This document shows, in pieces, positions 1 through 9,031 of a stretch of DNA of 64,000 nt. The position numbers were made by a program, and so were the translations under genes. Positions within the stretch are counted from its first letter, which is position 1. Each line of letters begins with the position of its first letter. The notes under the pieces are model-generated. The model saw only the letters and a list, made by a program, of their open reading frames with translations, did not search any database and was not told the origin of the DNA. This DNA is from Chitinophagales bacterium. GTDB taxonomy: Bacteria; Bacteroidota; Bacteroidia; Chitinophagales; Chitinophagaceae. Where the stretch lies: contig JAAFIK010000004.1 of NCBI GenBank assembly GCA_013298665.1, forward strand, positions 115,337-179,336, in the 5' to 3' direction.

Positions 1-268
1 TTCGTATATAAATCGCTTCCGGCCGGATTTTATTGTCTATCCGGGATAAATTCTTTCATACAATATTATTTTGCCATATGTAAAAAAAAGGTTGCAGACA
101 GGGCTGCCTGGTGGTGTACAGTTCGTTTTTTTGACAAAATGCACGGGCCGGAAAACGGACGCGCAAAGGGTTTGAACAGTTTGTGATCGCTCCCGACCGG
201 ATGTATGGCAGGATGGTGGACAGATCGTATTAATCACCAGGATTGCGTTAGTACCGCATATACGCAGA

Positions 269-1186
269 ATGAGTTATTTTTATCCCATGGAATTTGGAAG
301 AGTACCTGCCGCAGACCTTGGTCGTATTGACTTTACACTCCCGCCTGGCGGCGTGATGCACACCACTATCGGGCAACCGACTGATCGGTCAGTTAAAATA
401 TACATTGGCTGTACACAATGGGGCAGAAAGGAATGGATCGGAAAAATTTATCCCCGTGGCATGAAAGACACGGCTGCGCTCGACCACTATGTCAGTAATT
501 TTAATGCCATAGAACTCAATGCCACACATTACCAGGTATATGGCCCGGAAGTGATTGGCAGGTGGGCTGCCAAAGCAAGGGCAGATGATTTCAGGTTTTG
601 TCCCAAAGTACCCCAGGCCATCAGTCACTACAGTGGCTTTCGCAATGCAGATGCACTGACCACAGCTTTCCTTGCGGGCATACTGGCTTTTGAAGATAAA
701 CTTGGTCCGGTGTTTATGCAGCTCAGTGAACAATACAGTCCGCAGGCCAGCGATCATCTCTTCCGCTACCTGCGCGCATGGCCGGCAGACCTCCCTTTTT
801 TTCTGGAAGTACGTCACCGGGATTGGTTTGCCGATCCCGGCGCAAATACAGCACTTTTTGACACACTACGTAACCTGAATATGGGGGCGGTTATCACCGA
901 TACTGCGGGCAGACGTGATTGCGCGCATATGACCCTGACGGTTCCCAAAGCATTTATCCGCTATGTGGGCAACAGTATGCATGCTTCCGATGATAGCCGT
1001 ATGAAGGCCTGGGCATTACGGATCAGGGAATGGATAGCAGAAGGATTACAGGAGTTGTATTTTTTTGTGCATACGCCCGATGAGGCCTATGCGCCGGAAA
1101 TGGTGAACGAAATGATAAAACTGCTGAACACGACCTGCGGTCTGCAACTTCGCCCGCCCCGGTTGATACAGACCAGCCTTTTTTGA
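269..1186 (+). CDS. DUF72 (YecE-like) family protein
   Basis: The 305-residue product matches the DUF72/YecE family by its opening strand motif (YIGCTQWG, residues 45-52), the FNAIELNATHY segment (78-88) and later YLRAWPADLPFFLEVRHRDW. The family adopts a TIM-barrel-like fold and its biochemical role is unsettled, so no reaction is assigned. The domain begins near residue 44; the first 40 residues are poorly conserved and the true start could be one of the internal ATG codons at 287 or 356. No signal peptide is seen, so it is probably cytoplasmic. It is monocistronic and converges on the DUF4838 gene, only 39 bases away. Confidence 0.85.
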   Translation: MSYFYPMEFGRVPAADLGRIDFTLPPGGVMHTTIGQPTDRSVKIYIGCTQWGRKEWIGKIYPRGMKDTAALDHYVSNFNAIELNATHYQVYGPEVIGRWAAKARADDFRFCPKVPQAISHYSGFRNADALTTAFLAGILAFEDKLGPVFMQLSEQYSPQASDHLFRYLRAWPADLPFFLEVRHRDWFADPGANTALFDTLRNLNMGAVITDTAGRRDCAHMTLTVPKAFIRYVGNSMHASDDSRMKAWALRIREWIAEGLQELYFFVHTPDEAYAPEMVNEMIKLLNTTCGLQLRPPRLIQTSLF

Positions 1187-1225
1187 CTGTCTCCGGTTGC
1201 GTTTCAGCAAATACCCGACTATTGT

Positions 1226-4200
1226 CTATTGTTTCACGATCTTACCGGTTGACCATTGACCATCAACCAGACAACGGTAGCTGTATAACCCTGATGCGAG
1301 GCGGCTGATGTCGATACGCCCTGTCTTGCTGAACTGCAGCAGTATTTTACCCGTCATATCGCTGATGATGATTGATGAAGCACGCACAAAAGCATGGTCT
1401 GCCATACAGTTCAGTACCCCGGTAGTCGGGTTGGGATAGAGTGCAATCCCGGTCTTATCCGGCAGCGGAGCACCCGAAGCGCAGGCTTCTTTGCGGCGCA
1501 GGTACAGTGTATCATCACCAAGGCGTTTGGAAAGGATACAGTTGCTGCCCGTTTTCAGGCTTACGATGGCATTGGGCGAAATATAGTTGGGCAGATCAAC
1601 CGTGGCTGTGGCATTGTAGGTAAACTGTCTGGCTGCATCGGTAACCGTCCATTGCAGATCGGGCTGGTCGTTGACCGCAGACAGCCGGGTGATGCAGTCG
1701 CCGTTTTTAACCACAATTGCTGCGTAAAAATCGGCTTCGTAGCAGGCCTTTCTTTCCGCATACCAGAGCGTATTGCTGATGTTGGCAAAACAGGCATTGT
1801 ACTGCTCCATCCTCGCGGCATGAAAGAAAGTGCCATTGGTATTACCGGTTACAGGCAGGTAAAACAAAGCACCATTGGTTGTGTTGGCGAGCCGGGGCTG
1901 AACACTATTGCCATTTGCATCCGTAAAGCCAAAAGATTGTCCGATCTGTGCTGCTGTGGCAAAACCTGTACCCCCGGGATTGCCATTGTTTACACTGAAA
2001 TAGACCTTATCGATACCGGCGGGTATATAGAAATAGCCGGGCAAGTGCCTGAGGTTGCTGCGGTAGTTTTCCATTTTATTGCCCAGGAAGGCGGTGGGCT
2101 TATAAAAATAATTGCCATTGGTCGTGATGCCGATTTCTGCGTAAGTTTTCTGTTTGGATACAATACTGAATTTATAGGTACCTGCTTCGGGCAGATTGAC
2201 ATTGATGGTACCTGTATTATCTCCTCTCTGGAGGGTAAAATCTTTTACAACACCCAATCCTTTGGCCGTGTTTTCTACGGTAAAATTGATAGCACCTTTT
2301 CCGGGTTCGTCGAACCTGGGCTTACAGGTAACGATAAAGCTGCCCGCTGTGGGGGCATAGATATAAAACTCACTCCGGTTGGGCGATTCATAACCGTTTG
2401 TATACCCTATACGGACATCAATGCGGGGTAATGGGCTGAGCTGGCTGGCGCTCATCTTAGCGATGATGGCATCAGGGTTGTCAAACTGGTACTGGTCTAT
2501 AATGGACAGTTGCGCTGCAAGATCGGCAGTATAATCGGACTCGATGGTTGCGGGCGTGATGAGTGCAAGATTACCGTTTTCATAAGCCGTGCCATTGACG
2601 GGGTTGTACCGCTGGTAAACGATATCGGTTGTGGCATAACGGCTTACAATATCTGTAATGATGAAATAACTGTTGACCAGTTGCAGTTTATTGATGCGGG
2701 CCAGGTAGAGACAAAGGGCTTCCGCCTTAGCCGATTTGGCAGCATGGGTGCGCTGGTCTGAAAGCCAGTCGTAGTACAACACCAGGTAATGGAGATAGGC
2801 TTTAAATTCGCTGAGCCGTTGTTTAATCACCGGTGCGGCATTGGCTGTTTGCTGAACGGCCTTATTGAATAAACGGAACCAGTAAGGGATCTTGTATTGA
2901 TTATCGGGTATAAAATCGCTGTGGGTAATGAGTTGTTCATTGCCCCATGCCTTTAGTAACTGGTGGATGGCATTGGCACCTTCGCCAAACATTTCGGTGC
3001 AGAAATACCGGAGGGTTGTATCGAAGGGGGTGTCCAGTTCAAGCATATCAGTGGCGGCCAGCAGGATGGGCAGGCTTGCAAACTTGGCGGGAGAGGCTTC
3101 CCAGGAAATGCCCTGCCTGTTTTTTTCTTTGATGCGCCGGAGTGTTTGTTTAACAGTGGCAAGGTGTGCCAGCGGCGTTTCGCCACCCCACTGTGCTATA
3201 TTGAGGTATTGGTATTCAGAAATATAATTGTGCCGGTTGTACCAGCGGTTGAGCAAGCCAACGGGGCTCGACAGGTTCTGGAAAGCCGTGGGAATAACCT
3301 GTACATCTATATTGGGGTTGATGTCAACATTGGAAGAAGGAATATCGGCATGGGTGCTGTAGGCATAGCACTGGAACCTTTTTCCGGGGTAAGTACTGTT
3401 TATTTTTTGCGCGGTTTTTCCCGCGAGAATAAACTGCTGATCGCTTTCTTTAGGGTAAGCCATATTGCCGCAGCCACTGTTGTCCTGCGAATTGCCCCAT
3501 TGTGCACCATCGGCAACTTCGATACCAATATGATGATGAGCATAATTAAAGTTGCGATAAAGATCAGCATATAGATTTGTGTTTCCATAAACTGCACTTT
3601 TGTATTGTGTGAATTGTTGTTCTAAACTGTTTGCCCAGAGCTGCACGGCTGCCGCATTGCCGATATCGGGTACGGAGCGTGTGCCTGCCTGTCTTGAACC
3701 ATTATAACAGGCAACATAACAGGGGTTGTTTTGTAAAATGGATTGATAGCCGGCAGAAAGTATATCGCCACGGTGCCCGGAAAAGCGGTAGGCTCCTGTC
3801 ATCCGGTTGCGGCGCTGATAAAGCGCCCAGGCATGCCCGTTATCACCAAAATTGGTATCCCAGCCATAGGCAGTATTTTTATCCATGACCCAGGTGTTGT
3901 GTCCGCCGCTGATAAAAAAGGTATTGTATTTATATTTGTGTGTCACGGTTATGCTTATACTTTTATAGGGCGAAGATAAGGAAGGTATGGTTTCCCAGAT
4001 AGATCCGGGCTGCCAGAAGCGGTAGCCGAGCTGCCGCAGGTATTCATAAACACCGAGTACCAGCCCGTTGTCCTGCGCAGCCGAAAACCGCAGGTAGGTT
4101 TGACCGTTGCTTTCAACGCGGCAATCCTGGCCGCTTACCGTGGTATCATATACAAATATGATACCGGTTGCGGGCGGCGTACCGGTAAACTGGAGTTGGG

Positions 4201-4366
4201 TTAATGCCAGGCCCGGGATAGCCCTTGCAAAAAGTGACCCCAGGTCTGCAATGGTACTTTTCAGCATGGCAGAAGCCTGTGCCGGGTAACGGAGTGACTG
4301 AGCATTGCTCCTGCCCGGGTATAAAAATAGTAGTACTGCAAGAATAGTGCAGCGTAACGTAGCCAT
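1226..4366 (-). CDS. Secreted DUF4838 domain protein with T9SS type A sorting domain
   Basis: A 1046-residue secreted protein. Residues 1-22 form a signal peptide ending SNAQ. The N-terminal third carries the DUF4838-type segment (GVYEYLRQLGYRFWQPGSIWETIPS), found in Bacteroidota proteins resembling glycoside hydrolases that sit in polysaccharide-use contexts. The middle region (about 630-960) is beta-rich. The last 74 residues (from 973: IALYPNPTTG ... ISRLASGLYSYRC ... GKIVKQ) are a typical Por/type A sorting domain that directs export through the type IX secretion system and surface attachment. A carbohydrate-directed role is inferred from the family; no catalytic residues were identified. 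Monocistronic, with about 255 bases of upstream DNA. Confidence 0.85.
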   Translation of the reverse strand: MATLRCTILAVLLFLYPGRSNAQSLRYPAQASAMLKSTIADLGSLFARAIPGLALTQLQFTGTPPATGIIFVYDTTVSGQDCRVESNGQTYLRFSAAQDNGLVLGVYEYLRQLGYRFWQPGSIWETIPSLSSPYKSISITVTHKYKYNTFFISGGHNTWVMDKNTAYGWDTNFGDNGHAWALYQRRNRMTGAYRFSGHRGDILSAGYQSILQNNPCYVACYNGSRQAGTRSVPDIGNAAAVQLWANSLEQQFTQYKSAVYGNTNLYADLYRNFNYAHHHIGIEVADGAQWGNSQDNSGCGNMAYPKESDQQFILAGKTAQKINSTYPGKRFQCYAYSTHADIPSSNVDINPNIDVQVIPTAFQNLSSPVGLLNRWYNRHNYISEYQYLNIAQWGGETPLAHLATVKQTLRRIKEKNRQGISWEASPAKFASLPILLAATDMLELDTPFDTTLRYFCTEMFGEGANAIHQLLKAWGNEQLITHSDFIPDNQYKIPYWFRLFNKAVQQTANAAPVIKQRLSEFKAYLHYLVLYYDWLSDQRTHAAKSAKAEALCLYLARINKLQLVNSYFIITDIVSRYATTDIVYQRYNPVNGTAYENGNLALITPATIESDYTADLAAQLSIIDQYQFDNPDAIIAKMSASQLSPLPRIDVRIGYTNGYESPNRSEFYIYAPTAGSFIVTCKPRFDEPGKGAINFTVENTAKGLGVVKDFTLQRGDNTGTINVNLPEAGTYKFSIVSKQKTYAEIGITTNGNYFYKPTAFLGNKMENYRSNLRHLPGYFYIPAGIDKVYFSVNNGNPGGTGFATAAQIGQSFGFTDANGNSVQPRLANTTNGALFYLPVTGNTNGTFFHAARMEQYNACFANISNTLWYAERKACYEADFYAAIVVKNGDCITRLSAVNDQPDLQWTVTDAARQFTYNATATVDLPNYISPNAIVSLKTGSNCILSKRLGDDTLYLRRKEACASGAPLPDKTGIALYPNPTTGVLNCMADHAFVRASSIIISDMTGKILLQFSKTGRIDISRLASGLYSYRCLVDGQWSTGKIVKQ

Positions 4367-4622
4367 AGTTTCAGTTTTTTCTGATAAACACTATGGTTCT
4401 GTCACAGAATTTGCTGGATTCGAATGTTGTTATTCTTTGTTGGGAATGGGATACGGATTGCTATTGCATCAATGGGGGAAGCGTAAAAATAGCGGTTTTT
4501 ATTGAATGAACAAATTTATTATTACAAATTTGTTGCGGTAAGGGCTTCGGTCATATATAAGCGTCTGCCTAAAGCAATCCGGGGGAAACACATCCGGGTA
4601 TCCGTAATATTGTGCAGGATGC

Positions 4623-5468
4623 TTAGTTACCGGTGGGGCACCTGTAACTGCTCAGGTTAAATGAAATGCCCAGTTCTGCAAAGATATACTGGTCTTTCTG
4701 CTTGCTCCAGCCCCGCTGGCGACCCTGTACCCCGAGGAGGTTAGAAGGGTCAATCTCGTAAGAACGATCCTGCAGTAAACCTGCGGTAGACAGGTTGCCA
4801 TTTGGCAGCAGGTCGAAATTGGTGGCTCCGGCATAGGTGCTGCTCACATCGTCTAAGTAATCGGTTGTGGTGAGGCGGTGACTGATCTCAAAGGAGATAT
4901 TAATCTTTTCGGAGATATTATACTTTACACCGGCACCAATGGGTATACAGAAGGCCATGGTATTGTATGGTTTACGCCCCAGGTACCCTTTGTTCTGGCC
5001 TTCGGTACCCAAAGGCCGGAGAAACTCTTTCTTACCATTGAGAAAGGCATAGGGATCGTAGCTGAAAACGCCCACGCCGAGGGTGATATAAGGGGTAAAC
5101 AGGTAATCGGGGTTACCCGGGAGGAATTTGAAGAAGTTAAAGTCGCCCTGCACGGCCAGCTCCCATATATTGGTATTGAAACTCAGGTTTCTTTTCTGCT
5201 GGTAAGTATTTTTGCTGTAAACATCGCTGTAGCCCAATTGTGCATAGTGGGCGCTCACACGCATGCCAACATAGTTGCCGAATTGTTTGCGAAAAAAAAT
5301 GCCGAGTGCAGGTTTGGGCCGGTTGAGTGCTGCACGGGTATTGAGGTCACCAAAATAGTGGGCGGCGCCAAGGGTAATCCCAAACTCTCCCTGCTGAACG
5401 TATTCGTATTGCGCATGAACTGTACAAAAGATTACAGTTGACATCAGCACGGTAAAAAACTTCTTCAT
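4623..5468 (-). CDS. DUF6089-family outer-membrane beta-barrel protein
   Basis: 281 residues starting MKKFFTVLMS, with a signal peptide ending VHAQ at about residue 19. The opening mature segment (GEFGITLGAAHYFGDLNT) and the alternating aromatic and polar strands throughout match the DUF6089 family of Bacteroidota outer-membrane barrels. The last strand (YIFAELGISFNLSSYRCPTGN) ends soon after an aromatic-rich stretch, as in small barrels. A longer reading frame upstream (to 5603) was not used because it buries the signal peptide. Likely located in the outer membrane; function unknown. The gldH gene lies 210 bases upstream on the same strand. Confidence 0.8.
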   Translation of the reverse strand: MKKFFTVLMSTVIFCTVHAQYEYVQQGEFGITLGAAHYFGDLNTRAALNRPKPALGIFFRKQFGNYVGMRVSAHYAQLGYSDVYSKNTYQQKRNLSFNTNIWELAVQGDFNFFKFLPGNPDYLFTPYITLGVGVFSYDPYAFLNGKKEFLRPLGTEGQNKGYLGRKPYNTMAFCIPIGAGVKYNISEKINISFEISHRLTTTDYLDDVSSTYAGATNFDLLPNGNLSTAGLLQDRSYEIDPSNLLGVQGRQRGWSKQKDQYIFAELGISFNLSSYRCPTGN

Positions 5469-5678
5469 CGCTTTCTTTTTATGATTCCGGATGACTGCTG
5501 CCATCCATTTGTTGCCAGGAAGATCCTGCTTGTTAACAGATGAGCCCTGAAAATGCACCTTAAAGCCATTACGGCTTATTTTTCCATGGTGCAAAATAAA
5601 CAATTGTTTGATACAAACGCGCGGAACGGCCTTTTCTGGTGTATGGAATTGTTAAAGTTTTACCCCGGGTTTAACGGG

Positions 5679-6146
5679 TCAGGGTGCTTTTTCAATCCGC
5701 AGCCCTGCGCTCATGATATGGGGCAGGGGATTATCGCGCATCAGGTGACTGATCGAAAAATTCCAGACGCCCTTCCTCTTGAATATCCTGGCGTTGGCAT
5801 CCAGCAGTTTACGTACTTCCCAGATGTCGTTCATCCCGGTACCCTCCCAGCCATGCTGGTCATCGGCCAGTTGTATATTATACCGGCCGGTCTGCATAGT
5901 ATCGCCGGGCGCCTGCAGGCCTATATTGAGCCAAATGTTTTCGTACTTGTAAGCATCGGTATGCCGGAGAACCAGGTACACCCGGTAAGGTAATGCAGTA
6001 TCAGTAATGCCAAGTGAGCCTTTGACCGCAAAATCGCTACTCCACGACAAGGCGGGTATCGGCGTGTTCTTTTCGTAAACATCGGGTTGTTTACAGGAGA
6101 ACAGGGATGCTGCCACAAGGAAAAGGGATGCGAGACTGCGTTTCAT
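5679..6146 (-). CDS. gldH: Gliding motility lipoprotein GldH
   Basis: 155 residues. A lipoprotein signal sequence with lipobox LFSC (Cys18) precedes the conserved GldH pattern: a beta-rich domain with YRVYLVLRHTDAYKYENIWLNI, a DTMQTGRYNIQLADDQHGWEGTGMNDIWEVR block and RMRDNPLPHI-like C-terminus (here LMRDNPLPHIMSAGLRIEK). GldH is one of the lipoproteins tied to the gliding/type IX secretion machinery in Bacteroidota; its biochemical role is not established. Its presence agrees with the two T9SS sorting-domain proteins in this window. It is 35 bases downstream of yicC on the same strand, so co-transcription is possible. Confidence 0.9.
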   Translation of the reverse strand: MKRSLASLFLVAASLFSCKQPDVYEKNTPIPALSWSSDFAVKGSLGITDTALPYRVYLVLRHTDAYKYENIWLNIGLQAPGDTMQTGRYNIQLADDQHGWEGTGMNDIWEVRKLLDANARIFKRKGVWNFSISHLMRDNPLPHIMSAGLRIEKAP

Positions 6147-6181
6147 AACTGCAAAACTACCGTATGATTGTTTATATTTGA

Positions 6182-7057
6182 TCAGAGAATATTTAAAACC
6201 TGCTCTTTGGCTTTTTCGAGTTCATCTTTCATAACCACCACCGATTGCTGAATGGCAGCATCGTATGCCTTGCTGCCGGTTGTATTGATTTCCCTCCCGA
6301 TTTCCTGCAGCACAAAAGAGAGTTTCTTTCCCTTGCTTTCATCTGTACCGGAGAGAAGGGTCAAAAAATATTCGCAGTGCTGTTTGAGGCGAACCTGTTC
6401 TTCATGGATATCAATTTTTTCCATGTAGTAGATCAGTTCCTGCTCCAGCCTGTTACCGTCGTAGTTGTCTTTACCGGCATGCTCATCCAGCAACTGTACG
6501 ATTTCATTCCTGATGCGTTTCATGCGTTCGGGCTCCAGCTCAAGGATGACCTTTTCCTGTTCATGAATATTGTTGATGCGTTTGATGAGGTCCTGCTCCA
6601 TAACCGCACCTTCTTCGAGCCTGTGCCGGTTGATTTCATCAAGTGCTCCGGCGAGTACTTTGGTAAATTCTTCAAACTCTTCCTTGCTGAGGATATCGTT
6701 GGCGGGGGTAACCACTTCCGGCAGGCGAAGCAGGGCGCTCAATACAGAATTGGTATCTATATCCAGTTCGCCGGCCAGTTCCCTGATCTGTATATAATAA
6801 GCCCTGATAAGATCGGTATTGATATTAACCGGCCGGGAAGTGCCGTTTTGTTTAATGGTGATCATGCAGTCTATACTGCCCCGGAGGAGCTGTTCCTGGA
6901 GCATGTTGCGGATATCAAATTCATAGGGTTTGAGGAGTGGCGGAATTTTCAACTGCATTTCGAGTTGTTTGCCATTCAGCGACTTGATTTCCACGAGAAA
7001 AGTTTTATCGTTCACCGTCTGCTCCGCCCGTCCGAAACCGGTCATTGATTTTAGCAT
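6182..7057 (-). CDS. yicC: YicC-family endoribonuclease-like protein
   Basis: 291 residues with the invariant YicC N-terminus MLKSMTGFGRAE and the C-terminal DUF1732 region (KKLSFVLQEIGREINTTGSKA ... VVMKDELEKAKEQVLNIL). The domains are an N-terminal YicC-like half (1-155) and DUF1732 (about 205-291). In Escherichia coli YicC has been described as an endoribonuclease that promotes degradation of the small RNA RyhB; whether this one does the same is unknown. The protein is soluble. In many bacteria yicC is next to gmk, which is not the case here; it lies between a GNAT acetyltransferase and gldH. Confidence 0.93.
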   Translation of the reverse strand: MLKSMTGFGRAEQTVNDKTFLVEIKSLNGKQLEMQLKIPPLLKPYEFDIRNMLQEQLLRGSIDCMITIKQNGTSRPVNINTDLIRAYYIQIRELAGELDIDTNSVLSALLRLPEVVTPANDILSKEEFEEFTKVLAGALDEINRHRLEEGAVMEQDLIKRINNIHEQEKVILELEPERMKRIRNEIVQLLDEHAGKDNYDGNRLEQELIYYMEKIDIHEEQVRLKQHCEYFLTLLSGTDESKGKKLSFVLQEIGREINTTGSKAYDAAIQQSVVVMKDELEKAKEQVLNIL

Positions 7058-7105
7058 ATTATCTGTTTATCCTACAAGATACAAGTGATGGGCAATATAA
7101 AAAAA

Positions 7106-7546
7106 TCAATAGTGCTGAACCGGTCTTTTCTGCATGAGGCTTTCAGGCTTATCGGGCGGGGTAAAGCCAAACTGCTGGTAAAGGCCATGCGCATCCCTGG
7201 TCGCCAGCATCCAACGGCGGAAGCCCTGTAAGTCGGGGTGTGCAAGGATACAGGTCATCAGCCATCTGGCTAAACCATGGCCACGGTATGCAGGCAGTAT
7301 AAACACATCAGCCAGATAACCAAACGTAGCGCAATCGGTAACGACACGTGCAAAGCCAATCTGTTCGTCATGGATATATACACCAAAGCAAACTGAATGT
7401 TCAATTGCGCGGCTTACAAGCTCAACCGGAATATTGGCTGCCCAGTAAGAGGATACAGAAAGGTATTCGTGTATAACAGCAAGCTGCAGTTTTGTTTTAT
7501 CGGAGCTGATTAAAAAATCGCCGTTTGTTTCTTCTGAAATGTGCAT
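7106..7546 (-). CDS. GNAT family N-acetyltransferase
   Basis: 146 residues from the ATG at 7546 (MHISEETNG). It has a compact GNAT fold: an N-terminal SSDKTKLQLAVIHEYLSVSSYWA helix pair, a central strand (FGVYIHDEQIGFARVVTD), the acetyl-CoA loop YRGHGLARWLM (the Q/RxxGxG/A signature), and a C-terminal YQQFGFTPPDKPESLMQ segment. The subfamily resembles single-domain GNATs of unknown substrate that are common in Bacteroidota. A longer reading frame upstream runs through a terminator-like hairpin and was not used. The gene precedes yicC by 48 bases on the same strand. Confidence 0.85.
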   Translation of the reverse strand: MHISEETNGDFLISSDKTKLQLAVIHEYLSVSSYWAANIPVELVSRAIEHSVCFGVYIHDEQIGFARVVTDCATFGYLADVFILPAYRGHGLARWLMTCILAHPDLQGFRRWMLATRDAHGLYQQFGFTPPDKPESLMQKRPVQHY

Positions 7547-7550
7547 ATGC

Positions 7551-7584
7551 AAAAATAAAAAAACCCGGCGTTTGAACACCGGGT
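7551..7584 (-). terminator. Rho-independent terminator (minus strand)
   Basis: On the minus strand, a hairpin with 6-bp outer arms (ACCCGG/CCGGGT), one mismatch and three inner pairs is followed at once by a run of T broken by one A (T6ATTTTT). It ends five bases before the ATG of the GNAT gene, so it is upstream of a gene rather than behind one. It must end a short transcript arising in the 7.6-8.0 kb intergenic region, or act as an attenuator. Confidence 0.65.
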
Positions 7585-7660
7585 CTTTATATGGATGGGT
7601 TAGTAAGTACCTGGGAACATATTTCCCAATACAATATTAAAGAGAAATTTTGCTATTGTG
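7585..7660 (-). ncRNA. Candidate small RNA or leader ahead of the GNAT gene
   Basis: Immediately upstream of the terminator at 7551-7584, the minus strand carries a second hairpin (TGGGAA, loop of 5, TTCCCA; 7612-7628), and before that a degenerate -7-like element (TAATATTG). Together they could specify a structured transcript of about 80-90 bases ending just before the GNAT start codon. I do not recognise a named RNA family. It may equally be an attenuating leader for the GNAT-yicC-gldH genes. Confidence 0.3.
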
Positions 7661-8014
7661 AAAAAATAACCAAAATTTTTTATTCACACTTTCCGGTTGT
7701 TTGTGGATAATCGCCGCAATAAAACAAATCCTATTTGCATGCAACGGGATGCACAGGTTTGTCATTGACACAAACGGATACAATAACCTTTGTTACAGTA
7801 GCATGCTGAAACACTGATGAATACTGCTTGTTATGCGTTGTTGCTTTTTTATTGCGTTGCATAGTGCATTTTTTTATGGCGCATAAATTTTTTGTATATG
7901 CCTGTGCTGCGCCGTATAGTGTGCCTGTTTTCAGGGATGAATCATGCATTTATTTTTTTGCACATCGATGACTTTTCATCCTTTTTTTTCCATGAAATAC
8001 ATTTGAATCCCTGT
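7661..8014. other. AT-rich intergenic region without a convincing gene
   Basis: Divergent region between the GNAT gene and the LpxD-family gene. It holds poly-T and poly-A stretches and a 72-codon minus-strand reading frame (7731-7949) with no recognisable domain, no signal peptide and unlikely composition. Apart from the lpxD -7 element (8015-8022) and the candidate small RNA at its left end I see nothing firm. Confidence 0.5.
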
Positions 8015-8022
8015 TACCTTTG
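8015..8022 (+). promoter_or_regulatory. -7 element of the lpxD-family gene
   Basis: TACCTTTG matches the Bacteroidota -7 consensus TAnnTTTG. It lies 14 bases before the ATG at 8037, giving a very short leader. No clear -33 TTG is present at 19-21 bases upstream. Confidence 0.6.
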
Positions 8023-8036
8023 CAAAAAATCATCTT

Positions 8037-8984
8037 ATGCAGTTCCCTTCACCTGTGCCGGTATCCTGGATTGCAACATTGATCCGGGCTGAATTGATTG
8101 GCGATACAACAGGTCATGCAACAGGCATCAACGAAATTCATAAAGTAGAAACGGGCGATCTTGTTTTTGTGGATCATCCGAAGTATTACGACAAGTGTAT
8201 CAACAGTGCAGCGAGTTATATCATCATCAATAAGAAAGCGGATTGTCCTGCGGGGAAGGCATTGCTGGTGGTTGACAATCCCTTTGAAGCCTATTGCACC
8301 ATTGTTAATCACTTCCGTCCTTTTGAGCCGGCGGTAAAATCGATCAGTGATACGGCAACTGTTGGAGCGGGTACTGTGGTATATCCGAATGTATTTATCG
8401 GTCATCATGTAAGTATTGGTACCCACTGTATCATTTATCCCAATGTCACCATCATGGATCATTGCATCATCGGAAATAATGTGGTGATACAGGCAGGAAC
8501 AGTTATTGGCAGCAACGCTTTTTATTACAATACAAAAAAGGACAGGGAAGTATGGTATAAAAAGATGCCTGACTGCGGGCGTGTGGTTATTGAGGATGAT
8601 GTGGAGATCGGCGCGGGTTGTACCATTGATCGTGGTGTGAGCCATGATACCCGCATTGGCAGGGGTACGCGCATGGATAATATGATCCATGTGGGACACG
8701 ATACGGTTGTTGGCAACAATTGCCTGTTTGCTGCACAGGTGGGTATTGCCGGTGCCACAACCATTGGTAACGGGGTTACGCTATGGGGGCAGGTGGGTGT
8801 GAGCAAGACATTGCATATCGGCGACAATGCCACCATATTAGCACAAAGCGGTGTGGGCAAGGATACTGAGGGCGGCAAAGCCTATTTCGGCAGCCCTATT
8901 GAAGACGCGCGTGAAAAAATGAAAGAGCTGGTCTGGATCAAACGCATACCCGAATTATGGCAGAAGGTGATGGGCAGCGAATAG
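8037..8984 (+). CDS. lpxD: LpxD-family UDP-3-O-acylglucosamine N-acyltransferase
   Basis: 315 residues. An N-terminal uridine-binding-like domain (1-100) is followed by a left-handed beta-helix of hexapeptide repeats (about 105-285: IGHHVSIG, IIGNNVVIQAG, RIGRGTRMDNMIHVGHDTVVG). The second His of IHVGHD (His221) aligns with the catalytic base of LpxD. The C-terminal helix (DAREKMKELVWIKRIPELWQKV) is the usual trimer tail. The canonical enzyme transfers an acyl chain from acyl-ACP to UDP-3-O-acyl-glucosamine in lipid A synthesis. Bacteroidota often carry two LpxD paralogs, and this shorter one, away from lpxC or fabZ, may be the second, so the exact substrate is uncertain. Confidence 0.8.
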   Translation: MQFPSPVPVSWIATLIRAELIGDTTGHATGINEIHKVETGDLVFVDHPKYYDKCINSAASYIIINKKADCPAGKALLVVDNPFEAYCTIVNHFRPFEPAVKSISDTATVGAGTVVYPNVFIGHHVSIGTHCIIYPNVTIMDHCIIGNNVVIQAGTVIGSNAFYYNTKKDREVWYKKMPDCGRVVIEDDVEIGAGCTIDRGVSHDTRIGRGTRMDNMIHVGHDTVVGNNCLFAAQVGIAGATTIGNGVTLWGQVGVSKTLHIGDNATILAQSGVGKDTEGGKAYFGSPIEDAREKMKELVWIKRIPELWQKVMGSE

Positions 8985-9031
8985 TGTATGGATTGCCAAA
9001 AGCAGTATCACCGGTTTGCATAGCGCATTTT

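Noticed and set aside
37..237. A 66-codon minus-strand frame at the left edge
   Set aside because: No domain, no promoter, unlikely composition; the first 268 bases contain nothing I can support beyond the upstream region of the DUF72 gene.
5598..5609. A 12-bp palindrome AAACAATTGTTT upstream of the DUF6089 gene as an operator
   Set aside because: AT-rich and short, so chance occurrence is likely; no regulator is nearby.
7731..7949. A 72-codon minus-strand frame in the GNAT-lpxD intergenic region
   Set aside because: No signal peptide, domain or promoter, and the translation looks random.
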